A stretch of 64,000 bases of DNA from an uncultured Phocaeicola sp. (GTDB taxonomy: Bacteria; Bacteroidota; Bacteroidia; Bacteroidales; Bacteroidaceae): positions 1 to 64,000 of the forward strand of contig CANPVZ010000004.1 in NCBI GenBank assembly GCA_947581855.1. The letters run 5' to 3'. The notes below the pieces were generated by a model that saw only the letters and a program-made list of their open reading frames with translations, ran no database searches and had not been told where the DNA came from. A program made the position numbers and the translations under genes. Of this stretch, positions 46,869-55,263 are shown in pieces. Every line of letters starts with the position of its first letter. Within the stretch, counting starts at the first letter, position 1.

Positions 46869-46994
46869 GTAGACAGCGCAACGTGCTGACGTAGATAGTT
46901 CAACGTCGCAACGCAGACAGATGCATCTCAGGACGTAGACAGCTCCACGTCAGGATGCGAATCGTAAGCTCCTGAATGCGGATAACAGCCCTCA
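46869..46994. repeat. Degenerate ~22-bp tandem repeats
   Basis: Five to six units of the kind nACGTAGACAGnTCnACGTCn (e.g. GACGTAGATAGTTCAACGTC, GACGTAGACAGCTCCACGTC), drifting towards 46994. Lies between the AraC half and ompA, inside the proposed invertible segment. 46479-46868 otherwise shows no gene. Confidence 0.6.
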
Positions 46995-47082
46995 TTTTCC
47001 TATTCCTTATATATCTCGTCCGGAAACTTAAATATTTTAATGTCAACGCATTACAACTCTTTTCTTTTAATTGCTAAAAAGC

Positions 47083-47090
47083 TACTTTTG
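47083..47090 (+). promoter_or_regulatory. -7 element upstream of the OmpA gene
   Basis: TACTTTTG, 154 bp before ATG 47245; -33 box unclear. Suggests a long leader. Confidence 0.45.
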
Positions 47091-47244
47091 TAGTTGATGA
47101 AAACATGCATAGAGAGAGCATAGGGTGTAGTTAATCATATATTTAATTATATGTGCGTTGATTTGGATTGCTATCGGTCTCTCCATCCACAATGCAAACA
47201 AACACTATAAGAAAGAGAATGAAGAATTTTAAATAACAATTAGC

Positions 47245-48336
47245 ATGAATATCAGAAGGAGTTTATTGGCAGGGATACTGGCAGTGAGTATTCTGCCTTT
47301 GTTCGCGCAAGAACAGGAGGAAAGTAAAGAAGTATTTGTACCGCACTGGTATATGCAAATACAAGGCGGAGCAGCTCATACGCTGGGCGAAATTAAATTC
47401 TCGAAGTTAACCTCTCCCGCAGCGGCCCTGAACGTTGGTTATCAGTTTAATCCCTTGTTCGGTTTGCGTATCGGCGCAAGCGGATGGCAGGCCAAAGGCG
47501 GTTGGGTTAGTCCGAACCAGGATTACCGGTTCAAATATCTGCAAGGAAACGCAGATGCGCTGTTAGATTTAAGCACCCTGTTTTGTAAATTCAATCCTCA
47601 TCGCACCTTTAACGCTTATGCTTTTGCAGGAGTTGCCTTCAATCACGCTTATGACAATGGCGCAGAGGATCTTATATTGAAAGGCGACCACAAACTTGAA
47701 TACCTTTGGACGGGAAGCAAGAACTCATTTGCCGGCCGGGGAGGCGTCGGCGCCAACATCCGGTTGAGCGACAGGGTAGCTCTCAACATCGAAGGTAACG
47801 CCAATGTATTAAGCGATAAATTCAATTCAAAGAAAGCCGGGAATTCCGACTGGCAATTCAACGCTTTAATAGGCCTCACCATCAAATTCGGCAAAGGATA
47901 TCGCACGGTGGAACCTGTCTACGTAGCCCCTACTCCGGCAGAAGAGCCCACTCCGGCGGTCGCTCCCAAACGAGAAGAACCCCAACCCAAACAAGAAGTG
48001 GTGGAAAAGAAGAAAGAAGCCTATCGCTGCGATGTATTCTTCGACATCAACTCGGCGGTAATCCGTCCGGTGGAATCTGCCAAAATCGGAGATTTGGTTT
48101 TGTATATGCAAAGGAATCCGGAAACAAAGGTTTCCCTGACAGGATACGCCGATGCGGGAACCGGAAACAAGCGAATCAATCTGAACTTGTCTGAAGCACG
48201 TGCCAAGGCTGTAACAGAAGCTCTTTTGAAGGCAGGCATCGATCCATCACGAATTCTATCAGATTATAAAGGCGACAGTGTACAACCCTTCGCCGAGAAC
48301 GACCAAAACCGCGTTACTATATGTATCGCTGACTAA
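47245..48336 (+). CDS. OmpA-family outer-membrane protein
   Basis: 363 residues. Signal peptide 1-21 (LFAQ). Beta-barrel domain about 30-210 (YMQIQGGAAHTLGEIKFSKL, NVGYQFNPLFGLRIGASGWQ, IGLTIKFG). Proline-rich hinge about 225-260. C-terminal OmpA peptidoglycan-binding domain about 268-363 (CDVFFDINSAVIRP, VSLTGYADAGTGNKRINLNL, LSEARAKAV). Within the invertible segment but with its own -7 box and terminator, so it is likely made in both orientations. Confidence 0.92.
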   Translation: MNIRRSLLAGILAVSILPLFAQEQEESKEVFVPHWYMQIQGGAAHTLGEIKFSKLTSPAAALNVGYQFNPLFGLRIGASGWQAKGGWVSPNQDYRFKYLQGNADALLDLSTLFCKFNPHRTFNAYAFAGVAFNHAYDNGAEDLILKGDHKLEYLWTGSKNSFAGRGGVGANIRLSDRVALNIEGNANVLSDKFNSKKAGNSDWQFNALIGLTIKFGKGYRTVEPVYVAPTPAEEPTPAVAPKREEPQPKQEVVEKKKEAYRCDVFFDINSAVIRPVESAKIGDLVLYMQRNPETKVSLTGYADAGTGNKRINLNLSEARAKAVTEALLKAGIDPSRILSDYKGDSVQPFAENDQNRVTICIAD

Positions 48337-48367
48337 AAATCATTACTTTTTCAGCTTTTGGCTATTT

Positions 48368-48411
48368 CCCTGCACTGTGTTTGGTACATCGTGCAGGGTT
48401 TTCTTTTTTTA
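48368..48411 (+). terminator. Terminator of the OmpA gene
   Basis: CCCTGCAC ... GTGCAGGG with a 15-base loop, then TTTTCTTTTTTT. Confidence 0.88.
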
Positions 48412-48524
48412 GATGAAAGCAACACAAACAGTAAAACAGTACCGGCACTCCGGATATTCATGACTCACACAATGCGGGAAAAGCTACTATTTTGAATGGC
48501 GGAGACGGAGCAAACAGTTAAAAT

Positions 48525-48566
48525 AAAAGCCCGTCATTTACGTAAACCGTTTAATGACGGGCTTTT
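48525..48566 (-). terminator. Terminator of the small lipoprotein gene
   Basis: AAAAGCCCGTCATT / AATGACGGGCTTTT, perfect 14-bp arms with a 14-base loop; two bases from the stop at 48569 and usable both ways. Confidence 0.85.
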
Positions 48567-48568
48567 GG

Positions 48569-49027
48569 TTAATCTCCCAAAGCTGTATCTTTTAAACAAA
48601 GCTTCCATTCGCCTAAATAACGTATAGGCTTAAACACCCATTTCGTCACCCTATCCTCCGACATCTGCACAGAGCATTTTATTTCATTATTCAAGGCCTC
48701 TTTAAACGTGAGGTGCTCTATCCGGTAACCAGAAACAGGAATACACCGGAGCGAAGCCATCACCTTTTGCAATTCCCCGTTACTCAAGAGGCGGGGTTCA
48801 CTGCCTTTTTTCACGTTATAAAGCATACCTGCCGCATCTGCATATTCCTTTTTCAAGACATGCGACATATATGTTTCCACTAACTGGGTAGCCGCCACCG
48901 TGTCTGCGCGGGTAAGATACATGGAATTGTCCGTTTCCGGAACGTTCGTGCCGCTTTCTTTCTTCTCATTCCGGCACGAAGACAAAACAGACAATGCAAT
49001 GCATAGCATTAAAAACGATTTCTTCAT
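48569..49027 (-). CDS. Small lipoprotein, unknown function
   Basis: 152 residues. Lipoprotein signal with lipobox LSSC (Cys18). The rest is one globular domain (LVETYMSHVLKKEYADAAGM, VSGYRIEHLTFKEALNNEIK, DRVTKWVFKPIRYLGEWKLC) that looks like a small NTF2/DUF-type fold, not assigned. Follows the large surface lipoprotein on the same strand, but the terminator at 49052-49083 separates them. Confidence 0.75.
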   Translation of the reverse strand: MKKSFLMLCIALSVLSSCRNEKKESGTNVPETDNSMYLTRADTVAATQLVETYMSHVLKKEYADAAGMLYNVKKGSEPRLLSNGELQKVMASLRCIPVSGYRIEHLTFKEALNNEIKCSVQMSEDRVTKWVFKPIRYLGEWKLCLKDTALGD

Positions 49028-49051
49028 GATCAGTACTCTTTTTTATCCTAG

Positions 49052-49083
49052 AAAAAAAGTGCCCCGCAAAGTGGGGCACTTTT
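49052..49083 (-). terminator. Terminator of the surface lipoprotein gene
   Basis: AAAGTGCCCC / GGGGCACTTT arms around GCAAAGT, A-run at 49052-49058 (T-run on the minus strand). 44 bp after the stop at 49127. Confidence 0.85.
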
Positions 49084-49126
49084 CAATTAACATTCTATAT
49101 ATGCTATAAAGTATGTTCTCGCCATA

Positions 49127-52100
49127 TTACTGTTGAATAGTTCTCTTAACAGGAACAGTGATATCTACTTTCACTTTACCCCAAGCATAAGTGATGACTA
49201 CCGGAACGCGGATATTGAAATCACCGATTACTTCGCCGCCATTCTTATAATTCAATGTACCCATTTCAGTCAGGCTGATGGTTTCAGCTCGATTATAGGT
49301 AATAGAAACGTTCGGTTTAAGCTCTTTCAGCGTCTTGGTAAAGTTACTTCCGCTCAAATCGGTAGTAATAGCGTCCGTATCGATTTCAATCTGTGATACA
49401 CCATAATAGTTGAAGTAATTGTAACCGCTCGGGCTGAATTCGATATCACGCCAGTCTGTAAATTTCAGAACCTTGCTAACGTTGAGGTCAGAACCTGCGT
49501 CTTGTGCGTCAACCAAGTATTCAGAGCCTTTCTTATCAACATTGATCGGACGTAAGAACTTCACGTCGAATTCATTATTTTCCAAAGCGACTTCTTTTCC
49601 ACACTCATTCTTAGCAACAATTTTGACTCTTCCGGTCAAGGTCTCGCCGTCTTTCAACTCACCATGACCTTTATAGTTCAATACGGCATAAGCGATGTCA
49701 TTCTTCTGGTATTCTACCGTACTGCCATTAATAACGGCAACGTTCGCCTTTGTTGTTGTCTCAGTTCCGTTCTTTAACAATGTAGCAACCAAAGCTGTTC
49801 CATCCTCATTCACGCTCAGTCGGTAAACTTTTCCATCGTTTCCGTTTACATCTTTCACTGTCGGAACTATGAATTCAAACGTTTTCTCTAACTTATCGTC
49901 CTTATCGTCTTGGAAATCTGCATATACAGCATCTATACCGCTGACTTTAACTTTTCCGCCAACGAATACGTCTAACAGGTTGTTTTGATATTGACAATCC
50001 GTATCACTTGAATTTACAGGAACTTTTACATGTTGATGGATTTCATCATACTTCGCTGCATCGCCTTCTTTGTTTTCGGTTGCACTGTTATGGTCGAACC
50101 AGTTCTCATTGATACGAGTTTCTCCATTCTGAGCAACAATACCTTTAGGAGCAATATTACGCGGAGAGGGTTTCCATGTAAATGTTACATAAACATAAGT
50201 TCCGGCAATGTTTTTGTGAGCAAAACGAACATTTACGCTGATAGATTCATTCTTCAAGAATTCCTCATATGCCTCATTTGCAGTAATTACCCATTCCAAG
50301 ACTTCAGTTTCGTGTGCTGCTATATCTTCGTTAGTCATGCTTACTTTACCAAGTTTCTTCACAACTTCTATAGCATCCTTGTCGGTAGTTGTAAATTGTT
50401 TAGCATTTTCATTGCTATTATCCAGCTTATAATTAGCTTCAAAATCTTCTTTAGAAACTTTCAGTTTAGCCAGAATCTTCTCTTCAACCTGATCCCAAGT
50501 CAGCATCTTCTTCAGCTCTGTTTCAGAACAATTAACTGTATATGCTTCCGTGAACATAAACGGATCGATAACAGTAATAGTAGGTTCTGTAGGAGTTTCA
50601 CTAATTTTGAATTTAATATAGCCAACAGCTACGTTTTGGTTATTGATTGTATCTTTCAGTGTAACACGCACCAAAGGCATACGGCCGATGGTAGCACGGC
50701 TTTGTTCTGCACCAAACTCTTGTTGCTTGCCATCTTTGGTTATCTGAGGACGAACAATGGTAGTTCCCTCCTTCATTGCTGCATGAGCACTCTCAGAAGT
50801 TTTATTCTCACCTGCGAAATAACCTACAAAATCAAATGAATACTTAAATCCATCGTTTTTAACTTTGCCATCCGTTGCATCACCATCCCAATTTATGCAT
50901 TCAGTTCCATTATCCATCTTATAATGAGCCTGAACATATTTAGCAATGTCAATGCCTTCGTCCTTGTTCCATGCAATCTCGAACAACGGATTGGCCTTAA
51001 TAGCCTCCTCTGCTGTTTCGTACAAATGTTCTTTATGATCCATTGCAGTACTCTTGGCATTTGCCAGTTTAATGTCTGTTATGATCACTTTCTTCAATGC
51101 TGCATAGTCCGAAGTAACCGTTGTATCCTTATCGTTCTCACCACGAGTAACTGCTTGCAATGCCAATACAGTAACTTCCTTGTCGGAAAGGATATCTTTA
51201 ATATCGGCATCTTCTATTTTTGCATTAACAGTCAATATGCCATCCGAGCTTACCGTACTCTTATAAATACTCGGTACAGGGGCAGCAGATTTCACATATT
51301 TCTTATTTTCAGCAATAAACTGCAAGTTCTCTTTTACTAACAATTCAGGATTTACCGATGATGGGTTCAAATGGTATTCTGCGGTCAATCCGGGAACTAG
51401 ATTGGTAGCCAGTTCAGCCTTTAGCGGTGCGTCATCATGGCCATTTTTGTCTGCATTTACATCGTTTAGAGTCAGTGCATGATATTTAAACGTTGCAGCT
51501 TTCATTGCTTCAATTCCTTGATAGTAGAATTGAGGAACAAATACCATAGATTTCAACTTAGTGTCTGCAATCTTCAAGTTGGTAACTTTATCGCCGTATT
51601 TAACAATGTATCCAACTACCGCACCCGAGTTATCCAATACTTCTGTGATACTCAAATCGGGCACAGTGATTTCCGGAAGGGTAAGAGCCGTTGCCTTTCC
51701 ATCATAATATACTGTTTTTCCATCTTCTCCCAAAGTTAACTTATTAACGTTGAAAGGTTCTGTTACAGTATTGTCATTCTCGTCGGTAAACTCATAAGAA
51801 CCGGCAATGGCACCGGTTTGATCTTTCAATGTGATGGTTACCTTATTACCTTCCCGGCTTCCACTAAGCTTATAAGTAGTGTTCGTGTCGGTATCCGGAA
51901 TGTTGTAAGTAACCGGAGTGCCGCTTGAAGGAGTTACTGTCAAGACACCGTTTGCAAAAGAAACTGCTTTTACATAAGCAAGGTTTCCGAAATCGGTTTT
52001 CAGATCGGAGAGGCTTTTTTCAACAGCATCCACACGACCATTCAGGCTATCGATGTCGTCATCGTAGTCTTTACAGCCGGTAAATGTAACTGTTGAGAAC

Positions 52101-52144
52101 GCTAAGGCTCCGAACAGGATTGCATTTAAAAACTTTTTGTTCAT
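49127..52144 (-). CDS. Large surface lipoprotein, S-layer-like (DUF4988-type N-terminus)
   Basis: 1005 residues. Lipobox FTGC with Cys24, followed by the heptad coiled coil KDYDDDIDSLNGRVDAVEKS, the DUF4988-style start typical of Bacteroides surface-layer and phase-variable lipoproteins. Then a long beta-rich region, acidic overall. Similar B. thetaiotaomicron lipoproteins form an S-layer and are switched by invertible promoters. Here no TAnnTTTG box was found in the 300 bp upstream on the minus strand. The upstream sequence is the C-terminal AraC half, so in this orientation the gene seems silent or only read through from the recombinase. Confidence 0.8.
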   Translation of the reverse strand: MNKKFLNAILFGALAFSTVTFTGCKDYDDDIDSLNGRVDAVEKSLSDLKTDFGNLAYVKAVSFANGVLTVTPSSGTPVTYNIPDTDTNTTYKLSGSREGNKVTITLKDQTGAIAGSYEFTDENDNTVTEPFNVNKLTLGEDGKTVYYDGKATALTLPEITVPDLSITEVLDNSGAVVGYIVKYGDKVTNLKIADTKLKSMVFVPQFYYQGIEAMKAATFKYHALTLNDVNADKNGHDDAPLKAELATNLVPGLTAEYHLNPSSVNPELLVKENLQFIAENKKYVKSAAPVPSIYKSTVSSDGILTVNAKIEDADIKDILSDKEVTVLALQAVTRGENDKDTTVTSDYAALKKVIITDIKLANAKSTAMDHKEHLYETAEEAIKANPLFEIAWNKDEGIDIAKYVQAHYKMDNGTECINWDGDATDGKVKNDGFKYSFDFVGYFAGENKTSESAHAAMKEGTTIVRPQITKDGKQQEFGAEQSRATIGRMPLVRVTLKDTINNQNVAVGYIKFKISETPTEPTITVIDPFMFTEAYTVNCSETELKKMLTWDQVEEKILAKLKVSKEDFEANYKLDNSNENAKQFTTTDKDAIEVVKKLGKVSMTNEDIAAHETEVLEWVITANEAYEEFLKNESISVNVRFAHKNIAGTYVYVTFTWKPSPRNIAPKGIVAQNGETRINENWFDHNSATENKEGDAAKYDEIHQHVKVPVNSSDTDCQYQNNLLDVFVGGKVKVSGIDAVYADFQDDKDDKLEKTFEFIVPTVKDVNGNDGKVYRLSVNEDGTALVATLLKNGTETTTKANVAVINGSTVEYQKNDIAYAVLNYKGHGELKDGETLTGRVKIVAKNECGKEVALENNEFDVKFLRPINVDKKGSEYLVDAQDAGSDLNVSKVLKFTDWRDIEFSPSGYNYFNYYGVSQIEIDTDAITTDLSGSNFTKTLKELKPNVSITYNRAETISLTEMGTLNYKNGGEVIGDFNIRVPVVITYAWGKVKVDITVPVKRTIQQ

Positions 52145-52196
52145 AATAGATAAAACTTTAAATTTATAAATTTAAAAAATTAAGATTGATTGTTTG

Positions 52197-52583
52197 CTAT
52201 CTCTTTGATATGGAAACGGTTTGAGTCTCCGCACAACTGTAGGCATATTCATTCGTTTCTTGTTCTTCTTTTCTATCGTTTCCGGAACCCGATTCCTTTG
52301 TTACATATTGAATGGGAGTAAGTCCCTCTATTTTCTTAAACGATGCATAAAAAGCACTTTTAGATGCAAAACCGCAAGCCGAAGGCAAACCGCGCATCTT
52401 TCCGGGAGTACCCAATAACAAAGATTTGGCATACTGAACTCTATACCAATTGATTAAGTATTTCAAATTGCATCCGAAACAACGGTTCACGGCATTCGAC
52501 AGGTAAGTAGTATTCGTGCCGACTATTGCATAACCCTTATAACAGGTTATATAACAGCCGACTACGAGTTCGTTCTTTAACAC
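52197..52583 (-). pseudogene. C-terminal half of a split AraC-type regulator
   Basis: The first 17 codons (ELVVGCYITCYKGYA) have no AraC sense; from IVGTN onward it reads TTYLSNAVNRCFGCNLKYLI, NWYRVQYAKSLLL, then LPSACGFASKSAFYASFKKI and TPIQY, the second HTH and recognition helix of AraC proteins. The tail (GNDRKEEQETNEYA) is charged. The change in sense occurs in the 18-bp repeat at 52511-52528. Together with 46284-46461 it would give about 163 residues. Confidence 0.75.
52511..52528 (-). repeat. Right inverted repeat of the proposed switch
   Basis: Minus strand identical over 18 bp to 46444-46461. Lies 80 bp from the recombinase stop codon at 52608. Confidence 0.85.
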
Positions 52584-52607
52584 GAGGGACGGAAAAGGTA
52601 CCGTGAA

Positions 52608-53705
52608 TTAAAAATCAAGAGGCAAATCGGGCAAACTATCAACTGCTTTCCGTTTCAGTTCATCTATCACATGTACATATTTTTCGGTATGCCGTATGGT
52701 GGAATGACCGGCCAGTTCGGAAGCCGTTTTTATGTTAGCCCCGTTTATCATGATATTGGTAATGAAGGAGTGTCGTCCGCAATGGAACGTAATATGTTTC
52801 GATAACCCGGAAGATTTCACCCACTTCCGCAACACACGCAACATATACGAATAAGAAGGTAACTGAAACACCCTACTGTTGGCAGGACCGGACTTCAGTT
52901 CCAAAAGCCTCAGGGCAGTATGGTTCAGCGTCAGATGTAATACGGCTTTCCGGGAGTGCTGCTTTACCTTGCTCTGCACCAAATGCAACATTTGGTGGGG
53001 CATATCCACCGACCGGTAGGTTAACTGGAAAATATCGCACCACCGAAGCCCTGTATTGCAGGCAAACAGAAACGCCCGCTTTATTTCACTGTTCGGACAA
53101 GGAGTGCGGGCTAACAGTACAATTTCGTCCATACTCAGAATATCTTTTGTAAACTCTTCACTTTGGGTAAGTTTCACTTTCGATGCAGGGTTCTTTATGA
53201 TCATCTCCCTTTCCACACAGGTTTCCAAACACATTTTGAACTTTTTGAAATAACCTACGGGAGTAGAGCCATGCAACACCGTTGTGAGGTAATCGTAGAA
53301 TTGCTGGCAGAAGAAACTTGTTATGTCGCTTAATAATAAAACTTGCACCTTCGAGAACGTATGCAGATGGCGCAACGAAGCCTTCGCTGTTTTAATGTCT
53401 TTTCCTTTATACCCGGCTATAAACCGGTCGAAAATCAAATAGAAATTATCATCCGCAGACTCTTCCTTCCCCGCCGGTTCCATCTGATAGTGCCCCGTTA
53501 TCAGCTCCATTTCCTTACGAATCAGTATTTGGTGGGCCAACTCCATTTTCTCCCGGTTACGATATCTGGCGTCCGAAGATATAGGAGGTTCTAGGATTAA
53601 CCGTAAATACTCTTTTTTTCGTTTTCCATTAAAGCAATAATCCAGGAAGAGAGATACTCTTCCTTTCCTCAAGTTCTTTTTTCCTAATGTTATTCCCATA
53701 ATCAT
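52608..53705 (-). CDS. Tyrosine-type site-specific recombinase
   Basis: 365 residues. N-terminal arm-type domain (about 1-60), SAM-like core-binding domain about 85-185, catalytic domain with R in CNTGLRWCDIFQLT, H-x-x-R in FHCGRHSFI, GHSTIRHTEKY with the nucleophile Tyr near residue 343. All key residues present. A second ATG at residue 3 is possible. Next to the inverted repeat, it is the likely invertase; Bacteroides invertases commonly sit beside their substrate. Confidence 0.9.
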   Translation of the reverse strand: MIMGITLGKKNLRKGRVSLFLDYCFNGKRKKEYLRLILEPPISSDARYRNREKMELAHQILIRKEMELITGHYQMEPAGKEESADDNFYLIFDRFIAGYKGKDIKTAKASLRHLHTFSKVQVLLLSDITSFFCQQFYDYLTTVLHGSTPVGYFKKFKMCLETCVEREMIIKNPASKVKLTQSEEFTKDILSMDEIVLLARTPCPNSEIKRAFLFACNTGLRWCDIFQLTYRSVDMPHQMLHLVQSKVKQHSRKAVLHLTLNHTALRLLELKSGPANSRVFQLPSYSYMLRVLRKWVKSSGLSKHITFHCGRHSFITNIMINGANIKTASELAGHSTIRHTEKYVHVIDELKRKAVDSLPDLPLDF

Positions 53706-53804
53706 AATTTTAAAGATGAAACAATCTACCCTTTAAAATAAACATTCTCTTTATACAACGAGGTACTAACGAGGGACCAAAACAATAGTTTCTTGCTATT
53801 TTCG

Positions 53805-53835
53805 CTTGCTAAAGCCTAACTTTGTTATACCTTTG
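53805..53835 (+). promoter_or_regulatory. Promoter of ruvB
   Basis: CTTG at 53805-53808, 19-bp spacer, TACCTTTG at 53828-53835, 22 bp before ATG 53858. It lies inside the frame that extends upstream of ruvB, which argues for the shorter start. Confidence 0.65.
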
Positions 53836-53857
53836 CTCTCTCTATACTGAAAAAGCA

Positions 53858-54886
53858 ATGGAAGATAACTTTGACATACGTAGCCAACAACTTACAAGCA
53901 AAGAGCGTGACTTTGAAAACACGTTGCGTCCCTTAAAGTTCGAAGATTTCAGCGGACAAGAGAAGGTAGTAAGCAACCTGCGCGTTTTCGTGGAAGCGGC
54001 CCGCTTGCGTGGCGAACCTCTCGACCATACCTTATTGCACGGACCTCCGGGACTGGGTAAAACAACTCTCAGCAACATCATCGCTAACGAATTGGGTGTA
54101 GGATTCAAAATCACTTCAGGTCCGGTGCTGGATAAGCCCGGTGATTTAGCCGGAGTTCTGACTTCTCTGGAGACGAATGATGTGCTTTTTATTGACGAAA
54201 TACACCGTCTGTCGCCTGTAGTGGAAGAATATCTTTATTCGGCCATGGAGGACTACCGAATCGATATCATGATCGACAAAGGCCCTTCGGCGCGAAGCAT
54301 TCAAATAGACTTGAATCCGTTTACACTGGTAGGAGCCACTACCCGAAGCGGACTGCTTACTGCTCCGCTACGGGCACGTTTCGGTATCAATCTACACCTC
54401 GAATATTACGACAATGATGTGATTACTACTATTATACGTCGCTCCGCACGCATTTTGGATGTGCCCTGCGATGCACATGCTGCCGGCGAAATTGCATCCC
54501 GCAGCCGAGGTACGCCGCGTATCGCCAATGCTTTGTTACGCCGCGTACGCGACTTCGCCCAAGTAAAAGGATCGGGACGCATCGATACGGAAATCGCCCG
54601 TTATGCGCTGGAAGCATTAAACATCGACAAATATGGCCTCGATGAAATAGACAATAAGATCCTGTGTACTATTATCGACAAATTCAAAGGAGGTCCGGTG
54701 GGTCTGACAACAATTGCTACTGCTTTGGGAGAAGATGCCGGCACACTGGAAGAGGTGTATGAACCCTTCCTCATTAAAGAAGGTTTCATCAAGCGAACCC
54801 CAAGGGGAAGAGAAGTAACCGAGCTGGCCTATAAACATCTGGGACGTACTAAATACGATGCGATGCGTGATTTATTCGGCAGCTAA
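53858..54886 (+). CDS. ruvB: Holliday junction branch migration helicase RuvB
   Basis: 342 residues from ATG 53858 ([12 protein letters not shown]); the upstream extension to 53822 overlaps the promoter. Walker [14 protein letters not shown], Walker [10 protein letters not shown], sensor [19 protein letters not shown]-terminal winged helix ([13 protein letters not shown]). Motor of the RuvABC complex in recombination and repair. Confidence 0.95.
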   Translation: MEDNFDIRSQQLTSKERDFENTLRPLKFEDFSGQEKVVSNLRVFVEAARLRGEPLDHTLLHGPPGLGKTTLSNIIANELGVGFKITSGPVLDKPGDLAGVLTSLETNDVLFIDEIHRLSPVVEEYLYSAMEDYRIDIMIDKGPSARSIQIDLNPFTLVGATTRSGLLTAPLRARFGINLHLEYYDNDVITTIIRRSARILDVPCDAHAAGEIASRSRGTPRIANALLRRVRDFAQVKGSGRIDTEIARYALEALNIDKYGLDEIDNKILCTIIDKFKGGPVGLTTIATALGEDAGTLEEVYEPFLIKEGFIKRTPRGREVTELAYKHLGRTKYDAMRDLFGS

Positions 54887-55263
54887 GGTGGAAAGAGAAA
54901 AAGAGGTTAAATAAACATCATAGGCGTTACTCACTAAAAATCCTTCGCAAAGCAATCGATTCTTTTATAAATTGAGGAAATAGGATGAAAGTCACTTACC
55001 GGCAGACTGAAAAAGAAAGCTTCGAAGGTAAGAAGGTAAGTAGTGAAGCAACAAAGAAGGTAAAGCCTTGATGACGATGGATTAACAAACAAGATGAAAC
55101 AATAAAGAAAAACAAAGTACGCAAAACAGTGAAGCAATAAAGAAATAAGGGAATCAAAGGATTTCTTAGCTTATAAACAGGCTCAAGAGTCAAAGCCGAA
55201 GGATTTCCTTACGATTAATCAAAGGAACAAAAGAAATGCGTTAATTCGCATTACAATAAAACC

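Larger units (their letters stand above)
46444..52528. other. Proposed 6.1-kb invertible segment
   Basis: Bounded by the inverted repeat CAATAGTCGGCACGAATA (plus at 46444-46461, minus at 52528-52511). Both copies lie in the same codon phase of the two AraC halves. Contains ompA-like 47245-48336 (+), lipoprotein 48569-49027 (-), surface lipoprotein 49127-52144 (-) and the C-terminal AraC half (-). A tyrosine recombinase gene ends 80 bp outside the right repeat. After inversion the order would be promoter 46214-46245, whole AraC gene (about 163 residues), then 52 bp and the surface lipoprotein gene, all rightward. Inferred from sequence; inversion has not been seen. Confidence 0.75.

Noticed and set aside
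50030..50839. 269-codon plus-strand open frame
   Set aside because: Antisense to the surface lipoprotein; composition (Cys/Phe/Ile rich) is that of a shadow frame.
52580..53779. ACGAGGGAC direct repeat flanking the recombinase gene as attachment sites
   Set aside because: Only nine bases, found near 52581 and 53771; too short for a reliable element boundary, and the inverted 18-mer explains the recombinase better.
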